Source: Campylobacter avium LMG 24591
Lineage (GTDB): Bacteria; Campylobacterota; Campylobacteria; Campylobacterales; Campylobacteraceae
Length of the DNA stretch: 64,000 bases
NCBI RefSeq assembly: GCF_002238335.1
Contig: NZ_CP022347.1
Span: 496,001-560,000, forward strand
Direction: 5' to 3'
Of this stretch, positions 27,127 to 34,161 are shown piece after piece (position 1 is the first letter of the stretch; each line of letters begins with the position of its first letter). The notes under the pieces were generated by a model. That model was not told the origin of the DNA and searched no databases. It was given only the letters and a program-made list of their open reading frames with translations. Both the position numbers and the translations under genes were made by a program.

Positions 27127-29166
27127 ATGACTTGTAAGATAAAAACCCTATGTGCCCTAAGTGCCTGTGCCCTTTTTCCCACTATAAGCGCAGCAGATAC
27201 GACTATTGATGTGACAGGTGTTAATCTGCCTACAAATTTGGTATATAATCTTAATACAAACAGCATAGAGCTAGGCTCTAGCGTTGATAAAACCCAAAAT
27301 ATTACTATAAATTTCACAAATGCTTTTCAAGAAAATTTCACTGCGCCGCTTGATTTTAGCGCTCCGGTTGATTTAAATACTAGATTTAGCATTGAAACAA
27401 CTGGAGGTTTGATTTTAAACAACAACTCAAATTACAAGGTAGAGCTTAGTAACACGGATTTTTTTACAAACGACATCACGGCCACTGACATTGCCTTTAA
27501 ATTTGCGTCTAATACAAGCTCTGTCATAAATTCTAAGGTGATTTTGCAAAGCACAGCAGGTTCTAAACCTAGTGCTGCTGATTTTGATTTAAACGATAAA
27601 CATAATCAATTCTACGTAGGCAAAGACGCCTCTGTTACTATAAATGGGGACTTTGACTTTCAAAATGCCGCTTTGATTTTTGAAAGCGATGGCTCGAAAA
27701 ATCACTCAAATTTTGTGATAAATGGCGATATTGGAACCGGAGGAATATATACTTCAAGTGCTTTATTTGTTATGGTAGCTACAAATTACAAAGCCTTAGA
27801 ATTTGATCGCTTCGTAGCTCTAACTGTAAATGGTACTATAGACGGTTCTGTGGATGGAGGAAGCCAAACTACGGCTCTTTTAAAGCAAGACTACAAAGAA
27901 ATTTTAAGCAATTCAAATATAAACTTAGGAGCCTTTGAGGCTAGAGAGCAAAATTTAAATAATTTCGTAACTTATGATGTATGGGCTGAGAGACCAGCAA
28001 ATGGTACAGGCTCATCTTATGGTGTGATGAGTGGAAAGCTTAATGATAACGCAAGGGATATAAATGCGGTTTTAAATGCTAAGAATACTTACTTAAGATC
28101 TCTTTATACTCAGTTAGAAGAATCAAGAAGTACTACTGATAACGCAGCCTTAAAGGGAAATTTAGGTGCGGCTATGCAAGATATAGAGCGTCAGCAAGCA
28201 GCCATCACCGCTTACACAAATGCTTCCACCCAAGTTGAAAAAGACGCAGCCTTAAAAGCTTATAATGCTTTATTTATAAAAGATGAACAAATACTTGAGT
28301 TAAGCACTAATCTTATAGATAAAAACATAGCAAATTCTTATCTAAAAAACTATGTAATCTTTGAAATGCTAAACTCCCCATCCCACAAAGCAGCCACAGC
28401 AAGTGCTGTTAATAAATCAACAAAAAGCATAGCAAATTCAAACTCAGCAATCTCATCTCAACAACAAATAATAAATCTAGCTAATGAAGCAGCTATAAAT
28501 GCAAGAATGGTTTATCTTAAAAATCCTTATAAAAGTGATGAAGAAAAGATGGGTAATATGGCATATGATGAAGCAGGAAGAACATATGCTACCTTTATAA
28601 ATAATACAGATAATGGTTTATGGGCAAATTTTTTTGGTGGTAAAAATATACTTAATAGTAATTCTGCTTCTGTATTAGGAGGAAGTTTAGGATTTGATAA
28701 AAGAATATCTGATGATAGCTTACTAGGACTTTATCTAACATATGCAGATGTAAATTTAAATGATAAGATTATAAATGAAGAGGGAAAATCATATCAATTA
28801 GGACTATATTATAATAAAAACTTTGCTAATAATATGGAACTTGATTTAAAAGCAAATTTTGGTTTTAATCCTGCTAAGCAAAATTATATGCTAGGTTCAT
28901 ATGATACTACTTCATCTTTTACAAGAAACTATTATACAATCTCAGCTTCTGTAGGTAAGGTAGTTGATTTAGCTGATAATGGAGGAACATCTATAAAGCA
29001 TTTTATAGGAGTAAATTATTATAATACTTATACTCCAGCTTATAATACAAATTCTGATTTTTCTTTAGAGCATAAATCTTATGCAGCTTCTGCAATATCA
29101 TTTGATCTAGGTATAGGTTTAAAACAATATTTTAATGAAAATTCTTTCTTTCCCCACGCCGAGTAA
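27127..29166 (+). pseudogene. Autotransporter (type V secretion), beta-barrel cut short
   Basis: 679 codons. Signal peptide (1-23, ending TISAA), a passenger rich in Asn, Thr and Asp (about 24-470), then an autotransporter barrel from about residue 490 (NGLWANFFGG onwards). The barrel normally has about 270 residues and ends in an aromatic; here only about 190 follow and the frame ends FFPHAE. The last strands are missing, so outer-membrane insertion is doubtful. From about 28390 the codon use shifts to more AT-rich triplets than the passenger, as if the barrel came from recombination with a paralogue. Downstream sequence does not continue the barrel in any frame. Confidence 0.75.
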
Positions 29167-29985
29167 AAGGCATTTTTGTAAGAGTTTTTTTGTGTCTTTT
29201 GTTTTTTTGCTCTGCAAAGCAAAAACCACACAAGCCAACACAGCCCAAAGCGTGATTTTATCGCAACTTGCCCGCATACAAACACCAAAAAAGCATTTGC
29301 TCAAAAAACAAAACAAGCAAATTATACACTTTTTTTGAAGCTTTTCGCCAATTTTCTCGCATTTTTTTTATAAAGCCTTTTCTAAAGCCCCAGCACAATG
29401 TATTTTAAGTAAACATAACAAAGTGCAGAGCAGGTTTTACATCCAAACACAAGACTAGACTTTTTTAAGCCACAAAATGGCTCCAACCACAGCCTAAGCG
29501 ATACCCTTTTTGCATACTCTTTAAGAAAAGCCCAAGACCAAGCAAGATACAAACACCACAAGCAAGCAGCAAGCCCTAAAAGCCCAAAACACCGCAAACA
29601 CAATTTCACAATTTTTCACAATTTCACTTTTTCACCACTAAAATTTTTCAAGCAAAGCCAAGCCCAAAAAAAGCCTTAAAATTGCCAACAAGCTTAATTT
29701 AAAAGCAAACAAAAAAACACAAGGCTAAAAAGCCTTAATTTCCACTTCATTTTATGAGGGCGGGCGGTGTGAATTCTAAAGCTTATGAGGGCTCGGCGAA
29801 CAAGGCAAATGCCTGTTTATAAAGGCCCTCGTAAGCTAAGCAAGCTAAGCTTACGAGGATTGGCAAAGGTGGCAAGGCAAAGCACAAAGCAAAACAAAGC
29901 GTATTTGCAAGGACGAACTAAGGTCAAAACGGCTGTAAGCTTTAAAAACTCATATAAATATTAATTATATTAAGTAAATGCTAAG
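29167..29985. other. Non-coding, degenerate stretch between autotransporter and element
   Basis: Low-complexity sequence rich in A, AAGC and CAAA runs; I see no gene. A perfect-stem hairpin (CCTCGTAAGCT/AGCTTACGAGG) is at 29827-29858, and GC-rich patches start about 29758. It may hold the left junction of the element. Confidence 0.5.
29827..29858. repeat. Strong hairpin near the left end of the element
   Basis: 11-base stem CCTCGTAAGCT/AGCTTACGAGG with a 10-base loop, GC-richer than its surroundings. Could be a terminator, a junction site or a relic of the element's repeats. Confidence 0.5.
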
Positions 29986-30062
29986 CTAGATAATATTTAA
30001 GCGTTAAGGCTTACTTTTCTCAAAGAGAGTGCAAGGCACAAAGGTGGAAAGGAGGTCTTAAA

Positions 30063-30101
30063 ATGAAAGCTAAAATTTTGAATATGACAATTTTAGTTTA
30101 A
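30063..30101 (+). pseudogene. Broken copy of the tiny hydrophobic peptide gene (module 1)
   Basis: After the leader TTTAAGCGTTAAGGCTT and a strong AAAGGAGG site the frame reads MKAKILNMTILV and stops. Bases after the stop still match the complete sister at 31707-31787 (both end near TTAGCAAAC), but a one-base length change and substitutions break the frame. The start of the downstream RNA element (AATCTAGCTTTAG, about 30160) is kept; no helix-turn-helix gene follows. Confidence 0.65.
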
Positions 30102-30534
30102 TGATTACTAAAGCGTTTTTAGCTCTTTTAGCAAACTAAACAAATAATTCAGTCTAAATTTTAAAAAATCTAGCTTTAGTGTCATTCTAGGTTTAAATTG
30201 CAATCTTTAACCCTTACATAAATCTTTTTATCTTTTTATAATCTACTTTTATTTGCGAGCGCCTTTCATTGCTATTGCGACCATTTTTACGAAACAAGTT
30301 CCGTAAAAATCGCTTCTCTAAAGGCCTGCCCCGACCAAGAGCCTTGCGGCCACACCCGACCGTGCCATTGCGACAGACTTTGCCAAAGGCCGTTCCCGTC
30401 CTGTCCTGCGACCGCCTTTCCTTAACAAGTCAAGGAAAGGCCGCACACTAAAGGCCGAGCCCGACCGACCGAGCGAGTTAGCTAAAGCACAGGCAAGAGT
30501 GGGTGAAAATATACCTAAATTTAAAGGTTTGAGA
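30102..30534. repeat. Non-coding block with ACTTGTT-type hairpins (inverse orientation)
   Basis: Contains a TTAACCCTT box (30207-30215), hairpin 30283-30310 (stem ATTTTTACG/CGTAAAAAT), hairpin 30414-30441 (stem GCCTTTCCTT/AAGGAAAGGC, loop AACAAGTC), and several CTAAAGGCC and CCCGACC boxes. It precedes three small membrane-protein genes. The GC content is far above the surroundings. Confidence 0.7.
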
Positions 30535-30708
30535 ATGAATTTTAAAAAATACTTTTTTTTGTTTAAATGGTTTTTGATAGGTAAATATCACTGCGATTTA
30601 AGTTTTATCTCTAAAAAGACTTTTTACATCATACATAAGATATTTTGGAGCATTATAATCCTTAGCGTGGCCTTTAGCTCAGCTTCATTTATCAGCATTT
30701 TTATATAA
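30535..30708 (+). CDS. Small single-helix membrane protein
   Basis: 57 residues, basic N-terminus and one long hydrophobic helix near the C-terminus (IIHKIFWSIIILSVAFSSAS). The ATG at 30535 is chosen because AAAGG lies 8 bases upstream; an earlier ATG at 30499 has none. It lies 8 bases before the holin candidate, so it may take part in lysis. No family recognised. Confidence 0.5.
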   Translation: MNFKKYFFLFKWFLIGKYHCDLSFISKKTFYIIHKIFWSIIILSVAFSSASFISIFI

Positions 30709-30716
30709 GGGAAAAA

Positions 30717-31034
30717 ATGAACTTCTTAGATTTTTTAGAATACCTGCCCTTGATTTTAGTTGGCTTTTTCATGGGGCTTTTTAAGGCCTTAAGAGCTGAA
30801 GTTTTAAGAGAGGATGAGGAGGATGAAAGCGTAACATCAAAATTTGATGTGCTTAAAATTTTCATAGTTGAGGGCATACAAGGAGCGGTTTTTTGCTTCG
30901 TGGTTTATGGTCTTTTGAGCCTAACAGAGCTTCCTTACATCTTTAAGGTCTGCGTTGGTGCCTTAATCGCTTATCTTGGCATTGATAAGGCGATGGAATT
31001 AGTAGAAAAAGTTTTAAGTATAAGGAAAAAATAA
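30717..31034 (+). CDS. Putative phage holin (LydA-like)
   Basis: 105 residues with three hydrophobic segments: N-terminal (LPLILVGFFMGLF), middle (EGIQGAVFCFVVYGLL) and C-terminal (VCVGALIAYLG), and a charged linker (EVLREDEEDES). The pattern and the GALIAYLGIDKAMEL end resemble LydA-type holins that open the inner membrane at lysis. The stop overlaps the next ATG. Confidence 0.65.
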   Translation: MNFLDFLEYLPLILVGFFMGLFKALRAEVLREDEEDESVTSKFDVLKIFIVEGIQGAVFCFVVYGLLSLTELPYIFKVCVGALIAYLGIDKAMELVEKVLSIRKK

Positions 31035-31270
31035 TGCGAAATAAAAAAATCCTAGTTGAAAAACTACCATTTTTTAAGTATATAAGGCTGGCCATAGTAG
31101 GCTCTTTGCTTCTTTCAATCACCTTAAACATCAGCCTTTATGTGCAAAATTTAGCCCTTTCTTCCTTGCTCTCGCAAAGCCTAAACGCAAGTAAAGAAGT
31201 GGTAGAGGACATCACAAAGGCTAAAATAATCGAGATGAAAGAAGGCAATAAAAGCATTAACAAGGAGTAA
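31034..31270 (+). CDS. Small membrane protein downstream of the holin candidate
   Basis: 78 residues: basic N-terminus, one hydrophobic helix (residues 18-42), then an alpha-helical charged tail. Layout resembles a small inner-membrane lysis accessory. Coupled to the holin gene by one-base overlap. No family recognised. Confidence 0.55.
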   Translation: MRNKKILVEKLPFFKYIRLAIVGSLLLSITLNISLYVQNLALSSLLSQSLNASKEVVEDITKAKIIEMKEGNKSINKE

Positions 31271-31287
31271 AAATACTAATGCTAAAC

Positions 31288-31297
31288 GGGGGGGGGG
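31288..31297 (+). repeat. G10 tract without a clear gene
   Basis: Ten G bases followed by CTTA, as in the G10 tract inside the gene at 54309. An ATG at 31279 opens only a few codons in any tract length. It may be a relic of a phase-variable gene. Confidence 0.8.
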
Positions 31298-31326
31298 CTT
31301 AATAACTCTTTAAATATGGCCTAAAT

Positions 31327-31539
31327 TTAATCCTTTTCTTTCATCAGCTCATCATATGCTTTAGCCTTTTTAGCCCACTCAAGCATTAAAAAAAGATAAG
31401 GTGGAACAGGATTTGACACGCCCCAAGCCTTAACCGTAGCGTGTGAAATGCCCGTAACTCTAGCAAAATCAGCCTTGGACCTAAAGCCCGCTTGTTTGAT
31501 AGCCTTTGAAATATCATCTGCTATAGTGTTTTTTCTCAT
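31327..31539 (-). CDS. Small helix-turn-helix protein, element-specific family (module 2)
   Basis: 70 residues. Core helix-turn-helix in AIKQAGFRSKADFARV and ISHATVKAWG, ending AKKAKAYDELMKEKD, the same layout as six other copies here. Probably a DNA-binding regulator. It lies downstream of the tiny peptide gene at 31707-31787 on the same strand. In this copy the RNA element between peptide and protein is split by an inserted repeat hairpin. Exact role unknown. Confidence 0.7.
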   Translation of the reverse strand: MRKNTIADDISKAIKQAGFRSKADFARVTGISHATVKAWGVSNPVPPYLFLMLEWAKKAKAYDELMKEKD

Positions 31540-31583
31540 ATTTTTTTAAAATGAAAGCAAAATCTAGCCTTAACATTGCTATC

Positions 31584-31611
31584 ATCCTTTTTAAATAAAT
31601 TCAAAAAGGAT
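31584..31611. repeat. Repeat hairpin inserted between peptide and HTH gene of module 2
   Basis: Stem ATCCTTTTT/AAAAAGGAT with CTAAAGGCC and CCCGACC boxes to its right, the boxes of the ACTTGTT hairpin family. Here the loop lacks ACTTGTT. It separates the two arms AAAATCTAGC (31559-31568) and GCTAGATTTT (31673-31682) of the older RNA structure. Confidence 0.6.
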
Positions 31612-31706
31612 AGCACGCTAAAGGCCACACCCGACCTACCTTAATGGTTAAGATGGTTTAAGCAAGGCTAAAGCTAGATTTTTTTAAAATTTATCAGCTA
31701 TTTAAA

Positions 31707-31787
31707 TTAAGAGTTTGCTAACAGAGCTAAGAGCTCTTTAGCTACTATCAAAACTAAAATTACTATATTTAAAATTTTAGCTTTCAT
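31707..31787 (-). CDS. Tiny hydrophobic peptide, 26 residues (module 2)
   Basis: Reads MKAKILNIVILVLIVAKELL and then ALLANS: a short basic start and one hydrophobic helix. It follows AAGGAGG at ideal spacing and the shared leader TTTAAGCGTTAAGGCTTC. In this copy the leader also holds a GTGC-GGCAC-type insert. Peptides of this kind include type I toxins and small membrane proteins; none is matched exactly. Too short for usual gene finders, but the ribosome site and the sister copies support it. Confidence 0.65.
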   Translation of the reverse strand: MKAKILNIVILVLIVAKELLALLANS

Positions 31788-31859
31788 TTTAAGACCTCCT
31801 TTCCACCCTTGTGCCTTGCACTCTCTTTGAGAAAGAAGCCTTAACGCTTAAACATTATA

Positions 31860-31865
31860 ATTATA
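31860..31865 (-). promoter_or_regulatory. -10 box of module 2
   Basis: TATAAT on the minus strand in GGTATAATTATAATG, followed by GTTTAAGCGTTAAGG. The same string occurs at the promoter of module 7 (36301 onwards). Confidence 0.65.
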
Positions 31866-31971
31866 CCAACATTTAATTAATATAAGCTTATTATATATGC
31901 TATTTTACTATATAGTCCCGATTTTGCAAGCTTAAGATTATAGAATGGCTTTTATCTTTTGGGATTAAGCT

Positions 31972-32223
31972 TTAAAGCTCAATCACTAGCTTTTTAAGTC
32001 CCACAGCCCTTGCGTAAGACACGATGGTGTTAAAATTGCAAGACTTGCTAGAGCTTTCAAACCTAGCCACCGCACTTTGCGGAGTTTGCATTTTTTTAGC
32101 AATGTCTTCTTGGCTTAGCTTTGCCTTTTTTCTTGCCGCTATAAGCTGTGCTTGGATTTTGTAAAAAGGCTCTTGCTCTTGCAAATCTTTCATTACTTCT
32201 TTCCTAGTTTTGAAATTTATCAT
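31972..32223 (-). CDS. XRE/HigA-like helix-turn-helix protein (module 3)
   Basis: 83 residues with a classical XRE domain: LIAARKKAKLSQEDIAKKMQ, then TPQSAVARFES. Unlike its module neighbours it belongs to the HigA-like antitoxin type with an N-terminal acidic helix (EVMKDLQEQEPF). It is nevertheless preceded by the same tiny peptide and pseudoknot arrangement. An internal ATG (32193) has a better ribosome site, but the longer form fits the family. Confidence 0.8.
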   Translation of the reverse strand: MINFKTRKEVMKDLQEQEPFYKIQAQLIAARKKAKLSQEDIAKKMQTPQSAVARFESSSKSCNFNTIVSYARAVGLKKLVIEL

Positions 32224-32247
32224 AAATCATCTTTTTTGTGTTATGAT

Positions 32248-32320
32248 AGTCTCAGTCCGTCCTACAATAACTGAGACTTTAAAATTTATTTATCTGTTTA
32301 AGCAAGGACTAAGTAGGACG
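32248..32320 (-). promoter_or_regulatory. H-type pseudoknot RNA, module 3
   Basis: On the minus strand: arm A CGTCCTAC, loop with CTTGCTTAAACAGATAAATA, arm B AGTCTCAGT, four bases, arm A' GTAGGACG, one base, arm B' ACTGAGACT. A pairs A' and B pairs B' with no mismatch, in A-B-A'-B' order. The next gene starts 25 bases after it. Confidence 0.8.
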
Positions 32321-32362
32321 AACCTATAATTTTGACAGGTATTTTTTAAAAATTAGCACGGC

Positions 32363-32425
32363 TTAGCTTTTTACGGCTAAGACCAGTGCGGTCAAAGCTA
32401 TTATGAAAATTGTAACTTCAACCAT
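32363..32425 (-). CDS. Tiny hydrophobic peptide, 20 residues (module 3)
   Basis: Reads MVEVTIFIIALTALVLAVKS: an acidic start, then a single hydrophobic helix and a basic end. AAAGGAGT lies 6 bases before the ATG. Nearly identical DNA at 60074 is frameshifted, and a relative is at 38555. The role may be that of a membrane-active toxin or a leader peptide. Confidence 0.65.
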   Translation of the reverse strand: MVEVTIFIIALTALVLAVKS

Positions 32426-32476
32426 CGCAACTCCTTTCAGCTAAAGCCTCAGTCAGTCGCCTTAAACATTAATGTA

Positions 32477-32482
32477 ATTATA
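32477..32482 (-). promoter_or_regulatory. -10 box of module 3
   Basis: TATAAT on the minus strand, then TACATTAATGTTTAAGGCGACTGACTGAGG, a leader shared with the copy at 60030-60050. A TTAACCCTT box lies upstream at 32509-32517. Confidence 0.65.
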
Positions 32483-32529
32483 ACATTTTTGCTATAAAAA
32501 ATCAAACTTTAACCCTTAAATTTCGTTTT

Positions 32530-32812
32530 TTTTTTTTTTGTAAAATCCTAAAAATTCGCTTCGGGCTAGCTCGCTCTCTTGCACGGGCACAGACCTTTCT
32601 CAAAGAGAGTGCGAAGCACAAGAGTAAAGCGGTCTTTGATGAACTTGTTTATCAAAGACGATAGCAATGGCTAAGGTGCTCACTTAGAGTTTTAATAGCA
32701 ATCTTAAAGCGTTTCGGGCTTTGCGTAGCAAAGGGACGGGATGGCCTTTAGTAGTGCTGTCTTTGCTTCACTTGTTAAGCAAAGGCGATAGCGATAAAAA
32801 AAGGATTTTTAC
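32530..32812. repeat. Structured non-coding repeat block upstream of a virion-type gene
   Basis: Holds one copy of a 140-base repeat (32601-32740) almost identical to 36568-36707 and two ACTTGTT hairpins: 32632-32659 (stem GTCTTTGAT/ATCAAAGAC) and 32759-32786 (stem GTCTTTGCTT/AAGCAAAGGC). The copies differ mainly in the hairpin arms, where the changes keep pairing. The block ends 27 bases before the ATG at 32813. Confidence 0.8.
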
Positions 32813-33217
32813 ATGGCAATGCTTATAGAAAATGGAAGCTACTCACAGCATTTTAAGAGGTATTTTAATAATTTTATAGAATTTAAAAACGCAAGAGCCA
32901 CAAGCTCTCAAACCGAGCTTAAGCAAATACCTTATAACACTACAATTTACTTAGATATTATCTACATTTCACAGCAAAACCCGGGCTATAAGCAGGGCAA
33001 TTTTTTGAGGATGAATTTAAATGCTAATCGTTCATCTTTGCTTTTTCCTGAGGGCTTTTTCTTTAAGAGTGTTTATATGGCAGTGGGAGCTACTTTAAAT
33101 GTAAGGACAAGTGCTATAACTCCAAGTGATGATTACTTTAGGATAGATGGTTACAATTCTAGCATAGCAACATCTACAAATCAATTTTTATTAAGTGGCT
33201 TTGTGTTTTGGGATTAA
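32813..33217 (+). CDS. Small virion-type protein, 134 residues
   Basis: Mostly beta, soluble, ending in aromatic residues (FLLSGFVFWD). The overall pattern (an N-terminal tag, short polar strands, an aromatic end) recalls the genes at 54309 and 38740. I infer a decoration, tail-tip or adhesin-like role. It stands alone behind the repeat block with AAAAAAAGG as ribosome site. No named family recognised. Confidence 0.6.
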   Translation: MAMLIENGSYSQHFKRYFNNFIEFKNARATSSQTELKQIPYNTTIYLDIIYISQQNPGYKQGNFLRMNLNANRSSLLFPEGFFFKSVYMAVGATLNVRTSAITPSDDYFRIDGYNSSIATSTNQFLLSGFVFWD

Positions 33218-33261
33218 TAACTTAAGTATTAAAGATAAGTTATATTTAAGTAAAATTCTAG

Positions 33262-33267
33262 TATAAT
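33262..33267 (+). promoter_or_regulatory. -10 box of module 4
   Basis: TATAAT, followed by the leader TTTAAGCGTTAAGGCTTC at 33278-33295. Confidence 0.65.
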
Positions 33268-33294
33268 TATCTTATTGTTTAAGCGTTAAGGCTT

Positions 33295-33314
33295 CTTCTT
33301 TCGGTGGAAAGGAG
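33295..33314 (+). promoter_or_regulatory. Hairpin masking the ribosome site of the module 4 peptide
   Basis: Stem CTTCTTTC/GAAAGGAG (one G-U pair) with a GGTG loop. The right arm is the Shine-Dalgarno sequence, so folding should block translation. Identical at 36333-36352 and nearly so at 60585-60604 (loop GGCG). Confidence 0.75.
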
Positions 33315-33319
33315 GGTGT

Positions 33320-33403
33320 ATGCTTGAAAGAGTTTTAGCAATTTTGATACCACTTCTACAAGTAGTCAAAGAGCTTTTAGCACTCTTCAACTCACTTAAC
33401 TAA
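33320..33403 (+). CDS. Tiny hydrophobic peptide, 27 residues (module 4)
   Basis: Reads MLERVLAILIPLLQVVKELL then ALFNSLN. One amphipathic or membrane helix. Sisters at 36358 (24 residues) and 60611 (24 residues) keep the (L/V)ER start, the LxILI core and the VKE motif while many third codon positions differ, which argues for selection on the peptide. Ribosome site GAAAGGAGGG. Confidence 0.7.
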   Translation: MLERVLAILIPLLQVVKELLALFNSLN

Positions 33404-33427
33404 AAAACCAAAGAAATCTTATAAAAT

Positions 33428-33485
33428 CCCCGCTTAAGCCTAGCTTAGACAATACTTTAGCCGTTGGAAAGCGGGGTAACGGCTA
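33428..33485 (+). promoter_or_regulatory. H-type pseudoknot RNA, module 4
   Basis: Arm A CCCCGC (33428-33433), small hairpin TAAGC/GCTTA inside the loop, arm B AGCCGTT (33459-33465), GGAAA, arm A' GCGGGG (33471-33476), one base, arm B' AACGGCT (33478-33484). Order A-B-A'-B'. Compensatory changes appear in the copy at 60718-60777. Confidence 0.85.
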
Positions 33486-33503
33486 AATTTAAGGATAATA
33501 GCA

Positions 33504-33710
33504 ATGCAAGGAAATATAAACCCAAAAGCAATTTCAAAGCTAATAAAAGAAAGTGGCTTTAAAAGCAAAAGCGAATTCGCAAGGTTTTTAGGGCTTAATG
33601 CAAATACGGTTTTAAGGTGGGGCAAGGATTTGCCTGTGCCTGGGTATTTTTTACCCGTGATAAGCCTTGCAAAAAAGGCTAAAAAATATGACGAGCTTAC
33701 GAAAAAATAG
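33504..33710 (+). CDS. Small helix-turn-helix protein, element-specific family (module 4)
   Basis: 68 residues: LIKESGFKSKSEFARFLGLN, then TVLRWG and a C-terminal AKKAKKYDELTKK. Same layout as the other six copies. The ATG follows AAGGATAAT 20 bases after the pseudoknot. Its 3' end almost touches the convergent module 5 gene (2-base gap). Confidence 0.72.
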   Translation: MQGNINPKAISKLIKESGFKSKSEFARFLGLNANTVLRWGKDLPVPGYFLPVISLAKKAKKYDELTKK

Positions 33711-33712
33711 CT

Positions 33713-33928
33713 TTAAAGCTTAACTTTATCTTTCATTAGTTCATCATACTTCTTAGCCTTTATACATTTTTCAATCAAGGGCAAGAAAAAATCGGGCACA
33801 TCCCTAGTATTTGCCCAATGCGAAATGGTATTTACATTAAAGCCGAAATGACGAGCAAATTCAGCTTTACTTTTAAAGCCCGCTTGTTTGATAAGTTTGC
33901 TTAATTCTTTTTGTGTTAGTTTTTGCAT
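33713..33928 (-). CDS. Small helix-turn-helix protein, element-specific family (module 5)
   Basis: 71 residues from the ATG at 33928, preceded by AAAAGGCAAAG. A longer frame starting at 34000 would run through the pseudoknot and is not credible. Core LIKQAGFKSKAEFARHFGFN and TISHWA, ending KAKKYDELMKDK. Convergent with the module 4 gene. Confidence 0.72.
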   Translation of the reverse strand: MQKLTQKELSKLIKQAGFKSKAEFARHFGFNVNTISHWANTRDVPDFFLPLIEKCIKAKKYDELMKDKVKL

Positions 33929-33941
33929 TCTTTGCCTTTTA

Positions 33942-34018
33942 AAAGTCTTAGACGTCCTGCACACTAAGACTTTTAAAATTTTATTTATCTGTTTAAGCAA
34001 GGACTAAGCAAGACGTCT
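33942..34018 (-). promoter_or_regulatory. H-type pseudoknot RNA, module 5
   Basis: On the minus strand: arm A AGACGTCTTGC, the shared loop CTTGCTTAAACAGATAAATA, arm B AAAGTCTTAG, arm A' GCAGGACGTCT (one G-U), arm B' CTAAGACTTT, with A' and B' sharing two bases. Arm A differs entirely from modules 3 and 9, yet pairing is kept. Confidence 0.75.
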
Positions 34019-34064
34019 TATAATTTCTTATAAGGTTTTTCAAAATTAGTTTTAATCTTAGTTT

Positions 34065-34094
34065 TTAATAACTAGGATTAATAACCTCTCCCAT
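34065..34094 (-). pseudogene. Shortened tiny peptide of module 5
   Basis: AAAGGAGT precedes an ATG, but the frame gives only MGEVINPSY. The hydrophobic helix seen in sister copies is absent, so this copy looks inactive. The promoter and pseudoknot are kept. Confidence 0.5.
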
Positions 34095-34143
34095 CACGAC
34101 TCCTTTAACAAAAGTCTTAGTAGCCGTCTTAAACATTGGATAA

Positions 34144-34149
34144 ATTATA
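34144..34149 (-). promoter_or_regulatory. -10 box of module 5
   Basis: TATAAT on the minus strand, followed by TTATCCAATGTTTAAGACGG, a relative of the GTTTAAG leader. It lies just before the end of the terminase gene. Confidence 0.55.
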
Positions 34150-34161
34150 GCCTTAAAAAAC

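Noticed and set aside
29382..29609. Minus-strand frame of 75 codons
   Set aside because: Leu/Cys-rich product of low-complexity DNA with no ribosome site and no family resemblance.
29167..30000. tRNA gene or tRNA-derived attachment site at the element's left end
   Set aside because: No cloverleaf or TTCGA-type T-loop is visible.
30269..30451. Open frame of 60 codons in GC-rich DNA
   Set aside because: Arg/Pro-rich product made of the CTAAAGGCC/CCCGACC repeats and hairpins; no ribosome site.
33428..33485. Known riboswitch or self-cleaving ribozyme class
   Set aside because: The stem order, loop motif and lack of conserved cores do not match preQ1, SAM-II, fluoride, HDV, twister, pistol or hammerhead classes as I know them. 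A model search would be decisive.
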